NCBI RefSeq assembly: GCF_003312425.1
Contig: NZ_QNUX01000003.1
Coordinates: forward strand, 186,001-250,000
Length of the DNA stretch: 64,000 bases
Reading direction: 5' to 3'
From: Flavobacterium psychrolimnae
GTDB lineage: Bacteria; Bacteroidota; Bacteroidia; Flavobacteriales; Flavobacteriaceae
The notes beneath the pieces were generated by a model. It searched no databases, was not told where the DNA came from, and saw nothing but the letters and a program-made list of their open reading frames with translations. Of this stretch, positions 53,271 to 61,704 are shown piece after piece. Position 1 is the first letter of the stretch; each line of letters opens with the position of its first letter. A program made the translations under genes and the position numbers.

Positions 53271-54606
53271 TATTGTACAATTTTAATTTATTGTACAATG
53301 TTTTCCTGTTAATTTTAAGCAATTTTGCCGCCTCCGTTTTATTATTATTCGTTTTATTTAAAGCTTCCATGATAGTTTCTTTTTCATTTTCTGACAAAGA
53401 AAAATCAGTGGTTACTTTTTCTTCATTTTGAAAAAATTCAGCCGGAAGCGCCGCTTTTTCAACAAAATATCCTTGTGTTAAAAGTGTTGCTCTTTTGATA
53501 CAGTTTTGAAGTTCCCTAAGATTTCCAGGCCATCTATAATTTTGAAAAATAGTCATCACTTCAGATGAAAATCCGAGGACATTTTTGTTTAATTCCTGAT
53601 TTGATTTTTCCAGAAAAAAATCTGAAAAGAGCATTAAATCTTCATTCCTTTCTTTTAATGAGGGCGAATGAATAGAGAATTCGTTGATTCTGTGATACAA
53701 ATCTTCGCGGAAATCACCTTTTTTTACTGCTTCTCGCAAATCTTCATTTGTTGCGGTAATAATTCTGATATCGACGTCGATTTCTTTATTACTACCCACG
53801 GGTTTAATTTTTCTTTCCTGTAAAGCGCGCAACAATTGTATTTGGTTTTCATAAGAAAGATTTCCTATTTCATCCAAGAATATAGTCCCTCCATTTGCTG
53901 CTTCAAAAAAACCTATTTTATCCTGAATTGCACCCGTAAAAGATCCTTTTACATGTCCAAAAAATTCACTCGCAGCCAACTCTTTTGGAATGGAACCACA
54001 ATCAACCGCAATGAAATTAGTGTTTTTTCTCGAGCTATTTTCATGAATACTTTTGGCAATTACTTCTTTTCCTGTTCCGCTTTCGCCGATAATTAAAACC
54101 GACATATTTGTTGGACTCACCAACTGGATGTACTCAGCAAGTTTTTGGGAAGCTTTAGAAATTCCCTTGACAAATTTATTTTCTGCTATTTTTGTTGCTT
54201 GCTTTTTACTTTTAGAAATTGAAGCAACATTATTAGGTTCTTTATTCTCGTAATGAAGGGCATTATTGATAACCAAAAGCACTTCTTCTGGATTGAAAGG
54301 CTTAGAGATATAATCTGCTGCGCCATTTTTTATCGCTTTTACAGCAGTACTCACATCCGAATATCCAGTCATTAATAACACTGGAACAGCAGGATGAGTA
54401 GCTTTTATTTCAGTCATAAGTAGAATTCCATCATAATCAGGAAGTCTTAAATCCGTGATAATTAGATCAAATTCAGTATTTTTTATTTTAGATTTCGCTT
54501 CCGCAGCTGAAAATGCTATCGTTACCTCAAAGGATTTTTTTATCAGAAATTTTTCTAATAATTTACAAAAAGCTACATCATCTTCAATCAATAAAATTTT
54601 AGTCAT
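53263..54606 (-). CDS. Sigma-54-dependent response regulator (NtrC family)
   Basis: 447 residues. Receiver domain (LIEDDVAFCKLL; about Asp52-54 in IITDLRLPDYDG), an AAA+ domain with Walker A GESGTGKEV, GSFTGA (the sigma-54-contacting loop, GAFTGA variant) and Walker B GGTIFLDEIGNL, and a Fis-type C-terminal helix-turn-helix (MEALNKTNNNKTEAAKLLKI, NRKTLYNKL). It activates sigma-54 promoters when phosphorylated. The cognate kinase is probably the convergent hybrid kinase (8-bp 3' overlap). rpoN is about 18 kb upstream in this window. Confidence 0.95.
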   Translation of the reverse strand: MTKILLIEDDVAFCKLLEKFLIKKSFEVTIAFSAAEAKSKIKNTEFDLIITDLRLPDYDGILLMTEIKATHPAVPVLLMTGYSDVSTAVKAIKNGAADYISKPFNPEEVLLVINNALHYENKEPNNVASISKSKKQATKIAENKFVKGISKASQKLAEYIQLVSPTNMSVLIIGESGTGKEVIAKSIHENSSRKNTNFIAVDCGSIPKELAASEFFGHVKGSFTGAIQDKIGFFEAANGGTIFLDEIGNLSYENQIQLLRALQERKIKPVGSNKEIDVDIRIITATNEDLREAVKKGDFREDLYHRINEFSIHSPSLKERNEDLMLFSDFFLEKSNQELNKNVLGFSSEVMTIFQNYRWPGNLRELQNCIKRATLLTQGYFVEKAALPAEFFQNEEKVTTDFSLSENEKETIMEALNKTNNNKTEAAKLLKINRKTLYNKLKLYNIN

Positions 54607-54666
54607 TACATTTTAACTTTAATGCTAAAATAAAGTTATTTAAATTGTATTCTCATAATTTTTTGC

Positions 54667-54704
54667 AAAAAAAAGAGAGACTGTTAAAACAATCTCTCTT
54701 TTTA
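54667..54704 (-). terminator. Terminator after the PepSY-like pair
   Basis: AAAAGAGAGA-C-TGTT and AACA-A-TCTCTCTTTT form a 14-bp stem with one internal mismatch. Read leftward, a T8 tract follows. It separates the small-protein pair from the sigma-54 regulator gene. Confidence 0.85.
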
Positions 54705-54724
54705 AAAATAAAAATTTCCCCAAA

Positions 54725-55015
54725 TTATTTATTTATCCAGTTCCCAGCAGCATCCGCGTAAACAGTAGCTTTTTGGTCTTTAACTGTGATTTCTAGTTTG
54801 TATTCTTTTTTTTCATTGATGTATGCTTTTCCTAGAACTGCTCCAGGATAGGCAGTTTCCAAAGCTTTTTTTACGGCATCAGGAACTGTTTCAACTTCAA
54901 TATATCCTTCTTGAAAAACTGAAAGTTGATTTTGTACCTGCTCTGTTGGAACTTCTCCCGCATAACTTGATAAACTTCCTAAAACGATTGCTGCTGATAA
55001 GAGTAACTTTTTCAT
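54725..55015 (-). CDS. Small secreted PepSY-like protein, paralogue 2
   Basis: 96 residues. Signal peptide MKKLLLSAAIVLGSLSSYA, then a single PepSY-like (BLIP-like) unit: VPDAVKKALETAYPGAVLGK, AYINEKKEYKLEITVKDQKA, TVYADAAGNWINK. It is clearly paralogous to the upstream neighbour (shared YIEV, AYIN-KKEYKL, G-WI-K). Such periplasmic domains often inhibit or bind enzymes, but no function is assigned here. Transcribed with its paralogue 33 bp upstream. Confidence 0.8.
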   Translation of the reverse strand: MKKLLLSAAIVLGSLSSYAGEVPTEQVQNQLSVFQEGYIEVETVPDAVKKALETAYPGAVLGKAYINEKKEYKLEITVKDQKATVYADAAGNWINK

Positions 55016-55048
55016 ACTATTTTATTTTAATTGCTATTATTTAATCTT

Positions 55049-55345
55049 TTATTTCTGAATCCATTTTCCTGTTTCATCTGCAAACAGATTTCCTTTTTTG
55101 TCTCCAAGAGTTACATCTAATTTGTACTCTTTTTTGGCATTAATATATGCTTTGTCTAAAATCGCACTAGGGTAAGTCGCCTTCAAAGCCTCAGTTATAG
55201 CAACTGGAACTTCTTCAAGTTTCACTTCGATATATTCTTCTTGAACCGTTACCGTTTTTGTAACCTCATTGGTATTTGGAACTGAAGCTGCATAAGTTGA
55301 TAAACTTCCTAAAACAATTGCTACGGATAAGATTAATTTTTTCAT
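55049..55345 (-). CDS. Small secreted PepSY-like protein, paralogue 1
   Basis: 98 residues. Signal peptide MKKLILSVAIVLGSLSTYA, a Val/Thr/Glu-rich linker (TNEVTKTVTVQEEYIEV), then the PepSY-like unit: VPVAITEALKATYPSAILDK, AYINAKKEYKLDVTLGDKKG and NLFADETGKWIQK. The tandem pair arose by duplication, and the linkers have diverged more than the folded part. First gene of the pair. A partial sigma-54-type promoter is present upstream. Confidence 0.8.
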   Translation of the reverse strand: MKKLILSVAIVLGSLSTYAASVPNTNEVTKTVTVQEEYIEVKLEEVPVAITEALKATYPSAILDKAYINAKKEYKLDVTLGDKKGNLFADETGKWIQK

Positions 55346-55392
55346 GATATCTGTTTTTTAAATTATTTATTTGTTATTGTTGTTTAGTATAA

Positions 55393-55408
55393 TAGAATAA
55401 TCATACCA
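55393..55408 (-). promoter_or_regulatory. Weak candidate sigma-54 promoter for the PepSY pair
   Basis: Read on -, TGGTATG (55402-55408) fits the -24 consensus TGGYAYR exactly. After 4 bp comes TTCTA, only 3 of 5 to the -12 TTGCW, and the nearly invariant GC is missing. It lies 47 bp before the start codon. No TAnnTTTG element is seen, which is why it is listed at all. Confidence 0.2.
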
Positions 55409-55564
55409 TTCTTTAAACGCTACACAAAAGCACCGTAAACCCTTTAAAAACAACGTTTTTTAAAATTTAATAATTTTATATATTTGGGAAAAGTGGGTAA
55501 TCAACTGAGTAACGTGTATAATTTTTACTCAAGAACAGGTCGAATCAGAAACTGTTTTAAACAA

Positions 55565-55595
55565 AAAAAACCTTGCATCACTGCAAGGTTCTTTA
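55565..55595. terminator. Terminator after accC
   Basis: AACCTTGCA and TGCAAGGTT form a 9-bp perfect stem around TCAC, with an A8 tract on the left (T8 when read leftward from accC). The remainder of the 55346-55612 gap carries a -7-like TATATTTG on + and no ORF. Confidence 0.85.
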
Positions 55596-55612
55596 ACGTA
55601 ATTGTATAATTT

Positions 55613-56959
55613 CTATTCTGGATCGTTCATTTTGAAAGTATCCATAAATGCAGTTGTATAATCTCCTGATATGTAACGAGGGTCATCCATTAACTGTCTG
55701 TGAAAAGGAATGGTTGTTTTTATACCTTCGATAACAAATTCATCTAAGGCTCTTCTCATCTTACTAATTGCTTCCTCGCGAGATTGAGCTGTAGTAATAA
55801 GTTTTGCAATCATTGAATCATAATTTGGCGGAATAGTATACCCGGAATACACATGCGTATCTAAACGTACACCGTGTCCTCCTGGCATGTGCAACGTAGT
55901 GATTTTTCCTGGAGAAGGACGGAAATCATTGTAAGGATCTTCCGCGTTGATACGACATTCAATAGCGTGTAATTGCGGTAAATAATTTCTACCTGAAATC
56001 GCTACTCCAGCTGCAACAAGAATTTGCTCACGAATTAAATCATAATCAATAACCTGTTCCGTGATAGGATGCTCTACTTGGATACGCGTATTCATTTCCA
56101 TAAAGTAGAAATTACGGTGTTTATCCACTAAGAATTCTACCGTTCCGGCTCCTTCATACTTAATATATTCGGCAGCTTTAACCGCTGCTTCTCCCATTTT
56201 ATGACGCAATTCTTCGGTCATAAACGGAGATGGAGTTTCTTCAGTTAATTTCTGATGACGTCTTTGTACAGAGCAGTCTCTTTCAGAAAGGTGACATGCT
56301 TTTCCGTAGGCATCACCCACAACTTGAATTTCGATATGACGAGGCTCTTCAATTAATTTCTCCAGATACATTCCGTCATTCCCAAAAGCTGCAGCAGATT
56401 CCTGACGGGCACCTTCCCATGCTTTTAATAATTCATCTTCTTTCCAAACCGCACGCATTCCTTTTCCACCACCACCAGCAGTTGCTTTAAGCATTACTGG
56501 AAAACCAAAATCTCTTGATAATTGTAGGGCTTGGTCATACGATTCTAAAATTCCTACTGAACCGGGAACACAAGGAACGCCTGCTTCAATCATAGTTGCT
56601 TTAGCGGAAGCTTTGTCTCCCATTCTATCAATCATTTCAGGAGATGCTCCAATGAATTTGATACCATGTTCTTGACAAATTTTAGAAAATTTAGAATTTT
56701 CAGAAAGAAATCCATATCCTGGATGTATCGCATCTGCATTTGTAATCTCGGCAGCGGCAATTATATTCGACATCTTCAAATAGGACAAGTTGCTTGGAGG
56801 TGGTCCTATACAAACCGCTTCATCAGCAAACTTAACGTGTAGACTTTCGGCATCAGCAGTAGAATAAACGGCTACTGTTTTAATACCCATTTCCTTGCAC
56901 GTTCTAATTACGCGTAACGCAATTTCCCCTCTATTTGCAATTAATATTTTTTTAAACAT
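55613..56959 (-). CDS. accC: Acetyl-CoA carboxylase biotin carboxylase
   Basis: 448 residues. It carboxylates biotin on AccB with ATP and bicarbonate. ATP-grasp blocks: [20 protein letters not shown] at the start, [54 protein letters not shown] and [15 protein letters not shown] (catalytic Glu, Asn, Arg). Normal length. It follows accB by about 100 bp of AT-rich repeated sequence in the fabH-accB-accC operon. Confidence 0.98.
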   Translation of the reverse strand: MFKKILIANRGEIALRVIRTCKEMGIKTVAVYSTADAESLHVKFADEAVCIGPPPSNLSYLKMSNIIAAAEITNADAIHPGYGFLSENSKFSKICQEHGIKFIGASPEMIDRMGDKASAKATMIEAGVPCVPGSVGILESYDQALQLSRDFGFPVMLKATAGGGGKGMRAVWKEDELLKAWEGARQESAAAFGNDGMYLEKLIEEPRHIEIQVVGDAYGKACHLSERDCSVQRRHQKLTEETPSPFMTEELRHKMGEAAVKAAEYIKYEGAGTVEFLVDKHRNFYFMEMNTRIQVEHPITEQVIDYDLIREQILVAAGVAISGRNYLPQLHAIECRINAEDPYNDFRPSPGKITTLHMPGGHGVRLDTHVYSGYTIPPNYDSMIAKLITTAQSREEAISKMRRALDEFVIEGIKTTIPFHRQLMDDPRYISGDYTTAFMDTFKMNDPE

Positions 56960-57057
56960 CTTTTTTTGAAATTTTAAATGTTGAATTTTAAATTTTAAAT
57001 TATTTCAAATAACGAAAACTCATCATTCAAAATTTATAATTTATAATTTATAATTTC
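56960..57057. repeat. AT-rich repeated spacer accB-accC
   Basis: The spacer has runs of AATTTTAAATTTTAAATT and TATAATTTATAATTTATAAT, about 90% A+T. No gene or clear hairpin is seen. It is a slippage-prone spacer within the operon. Confidence 0.5.
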
Positions 57058-57537
57058 TTATGATGGATCTACTAAGAATAAAGGTTGGTCAAATTCAACT
57101 GGTGACATATCGTCAACCAATATTTTTACGATTTTACCAGAAATTTCAGATTCAATTTCATTAAATAATTTCATTGCTTCGATTACACAAAGAACGTCGC
57201 CTTTAGAAATTGTTTTACCTACTTCAACAAACATTGGTTTATCTGGAGATGGTTTTCTATAAAAAGTTCCAATGATTGGTGATTTTATAGTGATATAATG
57301 AGCATTTTCTACTACAGGAACTTCTGGAGCAGCTGCTACTGGAGCAATTTGCTGAGGAACTGCCGCTTGCTGAAGTGGTGCTTGAGCAGGCATTTGCTGA
57401 ACATACGTGGTTTCTGTTACATTTCCTTCTAAAGTTGTTCTGATAGTGATTTTCACATCATCCATCTCCAACTTAACTTCTGCAACTCCTGAATTTGCTA
57501 CAAACTTGATAAGATTTTGAATTTCTTTTAAATCCAT
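57058..57537 (-). CDS. accB: Biotin carboxyl carrier protein
   Basis: 159 residues. N-terminal segment (DLKEIQNLIKFVANSGVAEV), a Gln/Pro/Ala-rich mobile linker (about 60-95), then the biotinyl domain (about 80-159) with CVIEAMKLFNEIESE carrying the biotinylated Lys. It carries carboxyl groups between AccC and the carboxyltransferase. Between fabH (23 bp upstream) and accC in the same operon. Confidence 0.97.
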   Translation of the reverse strand: MDLKEIQNLIKFVANSGVAEVKLEMDDVKITIRTTLEGNVTETTYVQQMPAQAPLQQAAVPQQIAPVAAAPEVPVVENAHYITIKSPIIGTFYRKPSPDKPMFVEVGKTISKGDVLCVIEAMKLFNEIESEISGKIVKILVDDMSPVEFDQPLFLVDPS

Positions 57538-57560
57538 AATTATTTGTTTTTAGTTTAAAT

Positions 57561-58559
57561 TTATTTTTTGTCGTACGCCCATTTTAGATAAATAGAACCC
57601 CATGTGAATCCTCCACCAAAAGCGGCTAAAATTATAGTGTCTCCTTTTTTGAATAAATGTTCAAAATCGCTAAGTACTAATGGTAAAGTAGCAGAAGTGG
57701 TATTTCCATATTTTTCGATATTCATCAGCACTTTAGAATCTTCTAAATTCATTCTATTTGCTGTTGCATCGATGATACGTTTATTGGCTTGATGAGGAAC
57801 TAACCAATCTACATCTTCATTTGTCAAATTATTTCTTTTCAAAATTAATTCGCTTGAATCAGCCATATTTGTCACAGCATATTTAAATACTGTTTTCCCA
57901 TCTTGTATAATATTATGCCTTTTTTCTTTTATTGTATCAATAGAAGTTGGGTGAAGTGAACCTCCAGCATCAATTTTTAAAAAATCCCTGCCAATTCCGT
58001 CACTACGCAAGTATTCGTCTTGCAATCCTAATCCTTCATAATTAGGTTCGAATAATACTGCACCAGCACCATCTCCAAAAATAATACAAGTTGATCGATC
58101 AGTATAATCAACAATAGAGGACATTTTATCAGCACCTATTAAAAGTACTTTTTTATATCTACCGGATTGTATGTAAGCAGCTGCGGTTGACATTCCAAAT
58201 AAGAAACTGGAACAAGCAGCCTGCAAATCATAAGAAAAAGCATTTGTTGCTCCAATTTGAGTAGCAACATATACACCTGTTGCAGCTACTGGCATATCCG
58301 GTGTAGCGGTTGCCATAATCAGCAAATCTATTTCCAGCGGATCAATATTAGCCTTGGCCAATAAATCTTGTGCCGCTTTTATGGCCAAAAAAGAAGTTCC
58401 TTTTTCATCGTCTTTTAGGATTCTTCTTTCTTTTATTCCTGTACGAGAGGTTATCCACTCGTCATTGGTATCTACCATAGCTTCAAGAGCTTTGTTCGTT
58501 AGTACAAAGTCTGGAACATAGGCTCCAACAGCGGTAATTGCGGCTGTAATTGTATTCAT
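57561..58559 (-). CDS. fabH: 3-oxoacyl-ACP synthase III
   Basis: 332 residues. It condenses acetyl-CoA with malonyl-ACP to start fatty acid synthesis. Catalytic Cys in QAACSSFLFGM (about 113), His in DWLVPHQAN (about 244), Asn in KYGNTTSATLPL (about 274); the ADKMSSIVDYTDRST and GDGAGAVLFEP blocks are typical. A terminator between rpmF and fabH suggests partial separation from the upstream genes. Confidence 0.96.
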   Translation of the reverse strand: MNTITAAITAVGAYVPDFVLTNKALEAMVDTNDEWITSRTGIKERRILKDDEKGTSFLAIKAAQDLLAKANIDPLEIDLLIMATATPDMPVAATGVYVATQIGATNAFSYDLQAACSSFLFGMSTAAAYIQSGRYKKVLLIGADKMSSIVDYTDRSTCIIFGDGAGAVLFEPNYEGLGLQDEYLRSDGIGRDFLKIDAGGSLHPTSIDTIKEKRHNIIQDGKTVFKYAVTNMADSSELILKRNNLTNEDVDWLVPHQANKRIIDATANRMNLEDSKVLMNIEKYGNTTSATLPLVLSDFEHLFKKGDTIILAAFGGGFTWGSIYLKWAYDKK

Positions 58560-58681
58560 CGTATGCGTTTATTTCTAGCCAAATGTTGCCATTTGAAAAT
58601 TTTTTAAAAGACTCGAAATTTACAAAAAAAATTCCACTCTCATTGATTTGGAACTTCTTATTTAATTAAAATTATAGACAA

Positions 58682-58712
58682 CAAAAAAACTCTCACGATG
58701 TGAGAGTTCGAA
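58682..58712 (-). terminator. Internal terminator between rpmF and fabH
   Basis: AACTCTCAC and GTGAGAGTT form a 9-bp perfect stem around GAT. Read leftward, a T8 tract follows. It lies 20 bp after the rpmF stop and 123 bp before fabH. Confidence 0.85.
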
Positions 58713-58731
58713 TATCATTTACAAAAATGTA

Positions 58732-58926
58732 TTAAGCAACAGCTACAGATTTATCTATAACAACTTGCCCTCTGTAGTACATTTTACCTTCATGCCAGTA
58801 AGCTCTGTGGTATAAGTGTGCTTCTCCAGTGATAGGACAAGTAGCGATTTGTGCTACAGTAGCTTTGTAATGTGTTCTTCTTTTATCTCTTCTTGTTTTG
58901 GAGATTTTTCTCTTAGGATGCGCCAT
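58732..58926 (-). CDS. rpmF: 50S ribosomal protein L32
   Basis: 64 residues beginning [19 protein letters not shown], the standard L32 N terminus. It has a single Cys ([17 protein letters not shown]) instead of the four-Cys zinc site, so it is a zinc-independent form. The normal neighbour of DUF177/YceD (9 bp upstream) and, across a terminator, of fabH. Confidence 0.97.
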   Translation of the reverse strand: MAHPKRKISKTRRDKRRTHYKATVAQIATCPITGEAHLYHRAYWHEGKMYYRGQVVIDKSVAVA

Positions 58927-58935
58927 TTTACTATA

Positions 58936-59478
58936 TTATTTATCCGTTAATAGTTGCTTTAATTTGTCCCATCGCGGGTCAATATTTTCTTCTTCTTTAT
59001 TTTCTTCTTTTATTTCTTTTACTGCAAGTTCATTCAGCTTAGTCAAAGCTTCCGTTTGTAAACTTCCGTCTTTTATGCCTGGATGAACACGTCTTAGAGG
59101 CACTGACAACACAATCATTTCATAAATATATTGTGCAATATCTATCTCAAATTCTCCGTGAGGTAAAATTAACAATTCCTCATTGTCATTATTAAATTCT
59201 TCACCAAAACGAACTATTAATTTCATCTTGCCTTTGATTGGCATATCAAAATCTTCGCTGGTAAGATCACAAGGTACATTTACAACACCTTTATGCTTAA
59301 AACTCAACTCTAACAGCGTACTTTTCTTCTCTAAAACTACATTTACTTTGATATTTGAATTTTGATATTCATTATAATCAAAGATTTCAAAGAACGCATT
59401 ACTGATTTGATACTCAAAATGATGTTTCCCTAGCTTTAATCCTATAAAAGGAATTAAATATTCTTTTGTGTTCTTCAT
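58936..59478 (-). CDS. DUF177/YceD family protein
   Basis: 180 residues, YceD-like: LIPFIGLKLGKHHFEYQISN, a central VVNVPCDLTSEDFDMPIKG-type segment, then GEFEIDIAQYIYEMIVLSVPLRRVHPG and a highly acidic C-terminal tail (VKEIKEENKEEENIDPRWDKL, matching the DPRWxxL signature). In plants and bacteria the family is linked to 23S rRNA accumulation. It always lies before rpmF, as here (9 bp). Confidence 0.9.
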   Translation of the reverse strand: MKNTKEYLIPFIGLKLGKHHFEYQISNAFFEIFDYNEYQNSNIKVNVVLEKKSTLLELSFKHKGVVNVPCDLTSEDFDMPIKGKMKLIVRFGEEFNNDNEELLILPHGEFEIDIAQYIYEMIVLSVPLRRVHPGIKDGSLQTEALTKLNELAVKEIKEENKEEENIDPRWDKLKQLLTDK

Positions 59479-59563
59479 TTCAACAACAATTTGCCCCTAA
59501 ACTTCGGGAGTGCAAAGATATAAAATTATTGCAAATCTAATAATGTTATTCACTTTTTTTTGT

Positions 59564-60613
59564 TCACAACTGCTTTTCTTTTGTTTTCAATGGTTTCTCA
59601 CTGATTTCGGCATGTTGATTTCTTGAGTGATAAATGTCTAAAGCCAGATATACCGCCTCTTTAAAAGAGTTGAAATCCGCTATTCCCTTTCCTGCTATGT
59701 CATAAGCCGTACCATGATCCGGCGAAGTTCTTATCTTATTTAAACCCGCAGTATAATTAACTCCTTTGCCAAAAGATAATGTTTTAAAAGGAATCAATCC
59801 CTGATCGTGATAAGTGGCTATAACCGCATCGTATTTCTCGTATTGGTTACTACCAAAAAAACCATCGGCAGCAAAGGGTCCAAAAACCAAAGTTCCTTTG
59901 TCAAATATTTTTTTTAGTGCTGGTTTTAGTATCAAGTCATCCTCATTACCAATAACCCCACCGTCACCACAATGTGGATTCAATCCCAAAACTGCAATTT
60001 TAGGCTTATTGATACTGAAATCTTGAATCAAAGACTGTTTTACGGTTTCAATTTTTTTCTTGATTAGTTCCTCCGTAAGATGAGATGCCACTTCACTTAA
60101 AGGAATATGATCCGTCAACAATCCCACTCTTAAATTATCCTGAACCATCAACATAAGTGCATTGCCTTCTAATTCCTGGTCTAAATAATCCGTATGACCC
60201 GGAAACTTAAACTCCTCAGACTGGATATTATATTTATTAATAGGCGCCGTTACCAACACATCAACAAGTCCTTCTTTCAACGCTTTGGTAGCAGCAACAA
60301 ATGATTTTATCGCATACTCTCCTGCTTTTGGATCATTTACACCCAGATTCAAGTCCACACCTTCTCTCCAAAGATTCAAAACATTAATTTTACCAGGAAC
60401 GATTTGATCTAGTTTATCAATACCATGCAACAGAGAAGTAGATTGAAAACTTTTTTTCACAAAAGACAACAACTTAACATTCGCAAAGATAACAGGAGTA
60501 CACAACTCTAACATACGAGAATCCTCGAATGTTTTTAAAACAACTTCGCTTCCAATACCGTTTAAATCTCCGATAGAAATTCCTACGATTATATTTTCTG
60601 CTTTTTTCATCAT
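59564..60613 (-). CDS. pdxA: 4-hydroxythreonine-4-phosphate dehydrogenase
   Basis: 349 residues, NAD-dependent enzyme of pyridoxal phosphate synthesis. Motifs: GISIGDLNGIGSEVVLK, VTAPINKYNIQ, FPGHTDYLDQEL, VLGLNPHCGDGGVIGNED and YHDQGLIPFKTLSFGKGVNYTAGLNKIRTSPDHGTAYDIAG (metal-binding His and Asp). The start could be the second Met at 60610. Divergent from ribE. Confidence 0.95.
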   Translation of the reverse strand: MMKKAENIIVGISIGDLNGIGSEVVLKTFEDSRMLELCTPVIFANVKLLSFVKKSFQSTSLLHGIDKLDQIVPGKINVLNLWREGVDLNLGVNDPKAGEYAIKSFVAATKALKEGLVDVLVTAPINKYNIQSEEFKFPGHTDYLDQELEGNALMLMVQDNLRVGLLTDHIPLSEVASHLTEELIKKKIETVKQSLIQDFSINKPKIAVLGLNPHCGDGGVIGNEDDLILKPALKKIFDKGTLVFGPFAADGFFGSNQYEKYDAVIATYHDQGLIPFKTLSFGKGVNYTAGLNKIRTSPDHGTAYDIAGKGIADFNSFKEAVYLALDIYHSRNQHAEISEKPLKTKEKQL

Positions 60614-60633
60614 GACATACCGTTATTTATTGC

Positions 60634-60641
60634 TAATTTTG
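60634..60641 (+). promoter_or_regulatory. -7 promoter element TAATTTTG for ribE
   Basis: A perfect TAnnTTTG, 30 bp before the ribE start. The short leader leaves no space for an FMN riboswitch. Confidence 0.6.
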
Positions 60642-60671
60642 AAGTGCAAATTTAGTAAAATAAAACAAGAA

Positions 60672-61259
60672 ATGTTTACAGGAATCATAGAAACCCTTGG
60701 CATCATCCAAGAAATAAAAAAAGAGAACACTAACGTGCATATCACGATGAATTCATCGATTACCAGCGAACTTCAAATAGACCAAAGCGTTGCTCATAAC
60801 GGAATATGCCTTACGGTTGTTGCCATAAACGACACTTCATACACTGTAACAGCGATAGACGAAACCATAAAAAAAACAAACCTAGCCGATTGGAAAGTTG
60901 GTGACAGCGTCAATCTGGAAAGAGCAATGAAACTAGGCGACAGACTTGACGGACACATCGTACAAGGACATGTAGACCAAACAGGAACCTGCATTACCGC
61001 CGAAGAAACTGACGGAAGCTGGCTTTACACTTTTGAATACGACGAGAACCTAAACAACATCACCATCGAGAAAGGCTCCATTACAGTAAATGGAGTAAGT
61101 TTGACAGTTGTAGACTCAAAGAAAAATCAGTTTAGCGTGGCTATTATCCCTTATACACACGAACACACCAATTTCAATACTTTTGAAGTAGGCACAAGAA
61201 TAAATCTTGAATTTGATGTGATTGGCAAGTACGTTTCCCGATTGTACGCAAACAAATAA
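60672..61259 (+). CDS. ribE: Riboflavin synthase, alpha subunit
   Basis: 195 residues from MFTGIIETLGIIQEI, the family's fixed start. A 20-codon upstream extension overlaps the promoter and is rejected. Two lumazine-binding repeats: residues 1-95 (with DQSVAHNGICLTVV) and 96-195 (with GHIVQGHVDQTGTCI and EKGSITVNGVSLTVVD). It dismutates two lumazines to riboflavin. Monocistronic, with a strong terminator. Confidence 0.96.
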   Translation: MFTGIIETLGIIQEIKKENTNVHITMNSSITSELQIDQSVAHNGICLTVVAINDTSYTVTAIDETIKKTNLADWKVGDSVNLERAMKLGDRLDGHIVQGHVDQTGTCITAEETDGSWLYTFEYDENLNNITIEKGSITVNGVSLTVVDSKKNQFSVAIIPYTHEHTNFNTFEVGTRINLEFDVIGKYVSRLYANK

Positions 61260-61279
61260 CAATTACACTTTATAAAACA

Positions 61280-61309
61280 AAAAACTCCAATTTACATTGG
61301 AGTTTTTTG
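61280..61309. terminator. Bidirectional terminator
   Basis: ACTCCAAT and ATTGGAGT form a perfect 8-bp stem around TTAC, with A5 before and T6 after. The last codons of the small gene on - lie inside this hairpin. Confidence 0.9.
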
Positions 61310-61507
61310 TTTTATTTTAAAATTATAAATGATGTAAATTCCAAATAGTAAAGCAACTAACATCATTGTCAATATATTTTCATCAATAGGCAATCCAGGA
61401 GGCGGAGGCAATGTAGGACCAGGCGGTGCCGGAGGCTGAGCAATAGCTAAACACGTCCCAAAAAGGAAAGCTATTAAAAGGTAAAATTTATTTAACACCA
61501 TTTTCAT
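61292..61507 (-). CDS. Small PID-CTERM-like membrane protein
   Basis: About 71 residues (start at 61507 or 61501 uncertain). An N-terminal hydrophobic signal (FYLLIAFLFGTCLAIAQ), a proline-rich stretch (PPAPPGPTLPPPPGLPID), a second hydrophobic helix (ILTMMLVALLFGIYIIYNF) and a basic end (KIKQK). The tripartite PID + helix + basic cluster layout matches what I know as PID-CTERM protein-sorting tails of flavobacteria. Between signal and tail there is almost no cargo. The function is unknown. Confidence 0.6.
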   Translation of the reverse strand: MKMVLNKFYLLIAFLFGTCLAIAQPPAPPGPTLPPPPGLPIDENILTMMLVALLFGIYIIYNFKIKQKTPM

Positions 61508-61665
61508 AATATCCAAAAATAGTGAATCTATTATTTAAAAAACAAATTAAGCTAATTTATTAACAATCTTTATTGAATTTAACAAAAAAAAAAAAAATCA
61601 AAAACACCTCTTACAACACGAAGATTTAAATTTTAATGAATTCTTATTTTAAGATACCCTCAAAA

Positions 61666-61704
61666 CAAAAGCCCTCAAAAAATTTATTTTGAGGGCTTTT
61701 TTTG
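61666..61704. terminator. Terminator after the CAU tRNA
   Basis: AGCCCTCAAAA and TTTTGAGGGCT form an 11-bp perfect stem with an A4 tract on the left (T4 leftward) and T7 on the right. Confidence 0.85.

Noticed and set aside
60642..60671. FMN riboswitch before ribE
   Set aside because: The leader is only about 30 nt from the -7 element to the ATG, too short for an FMN aptamer, and no conserved core is visible.
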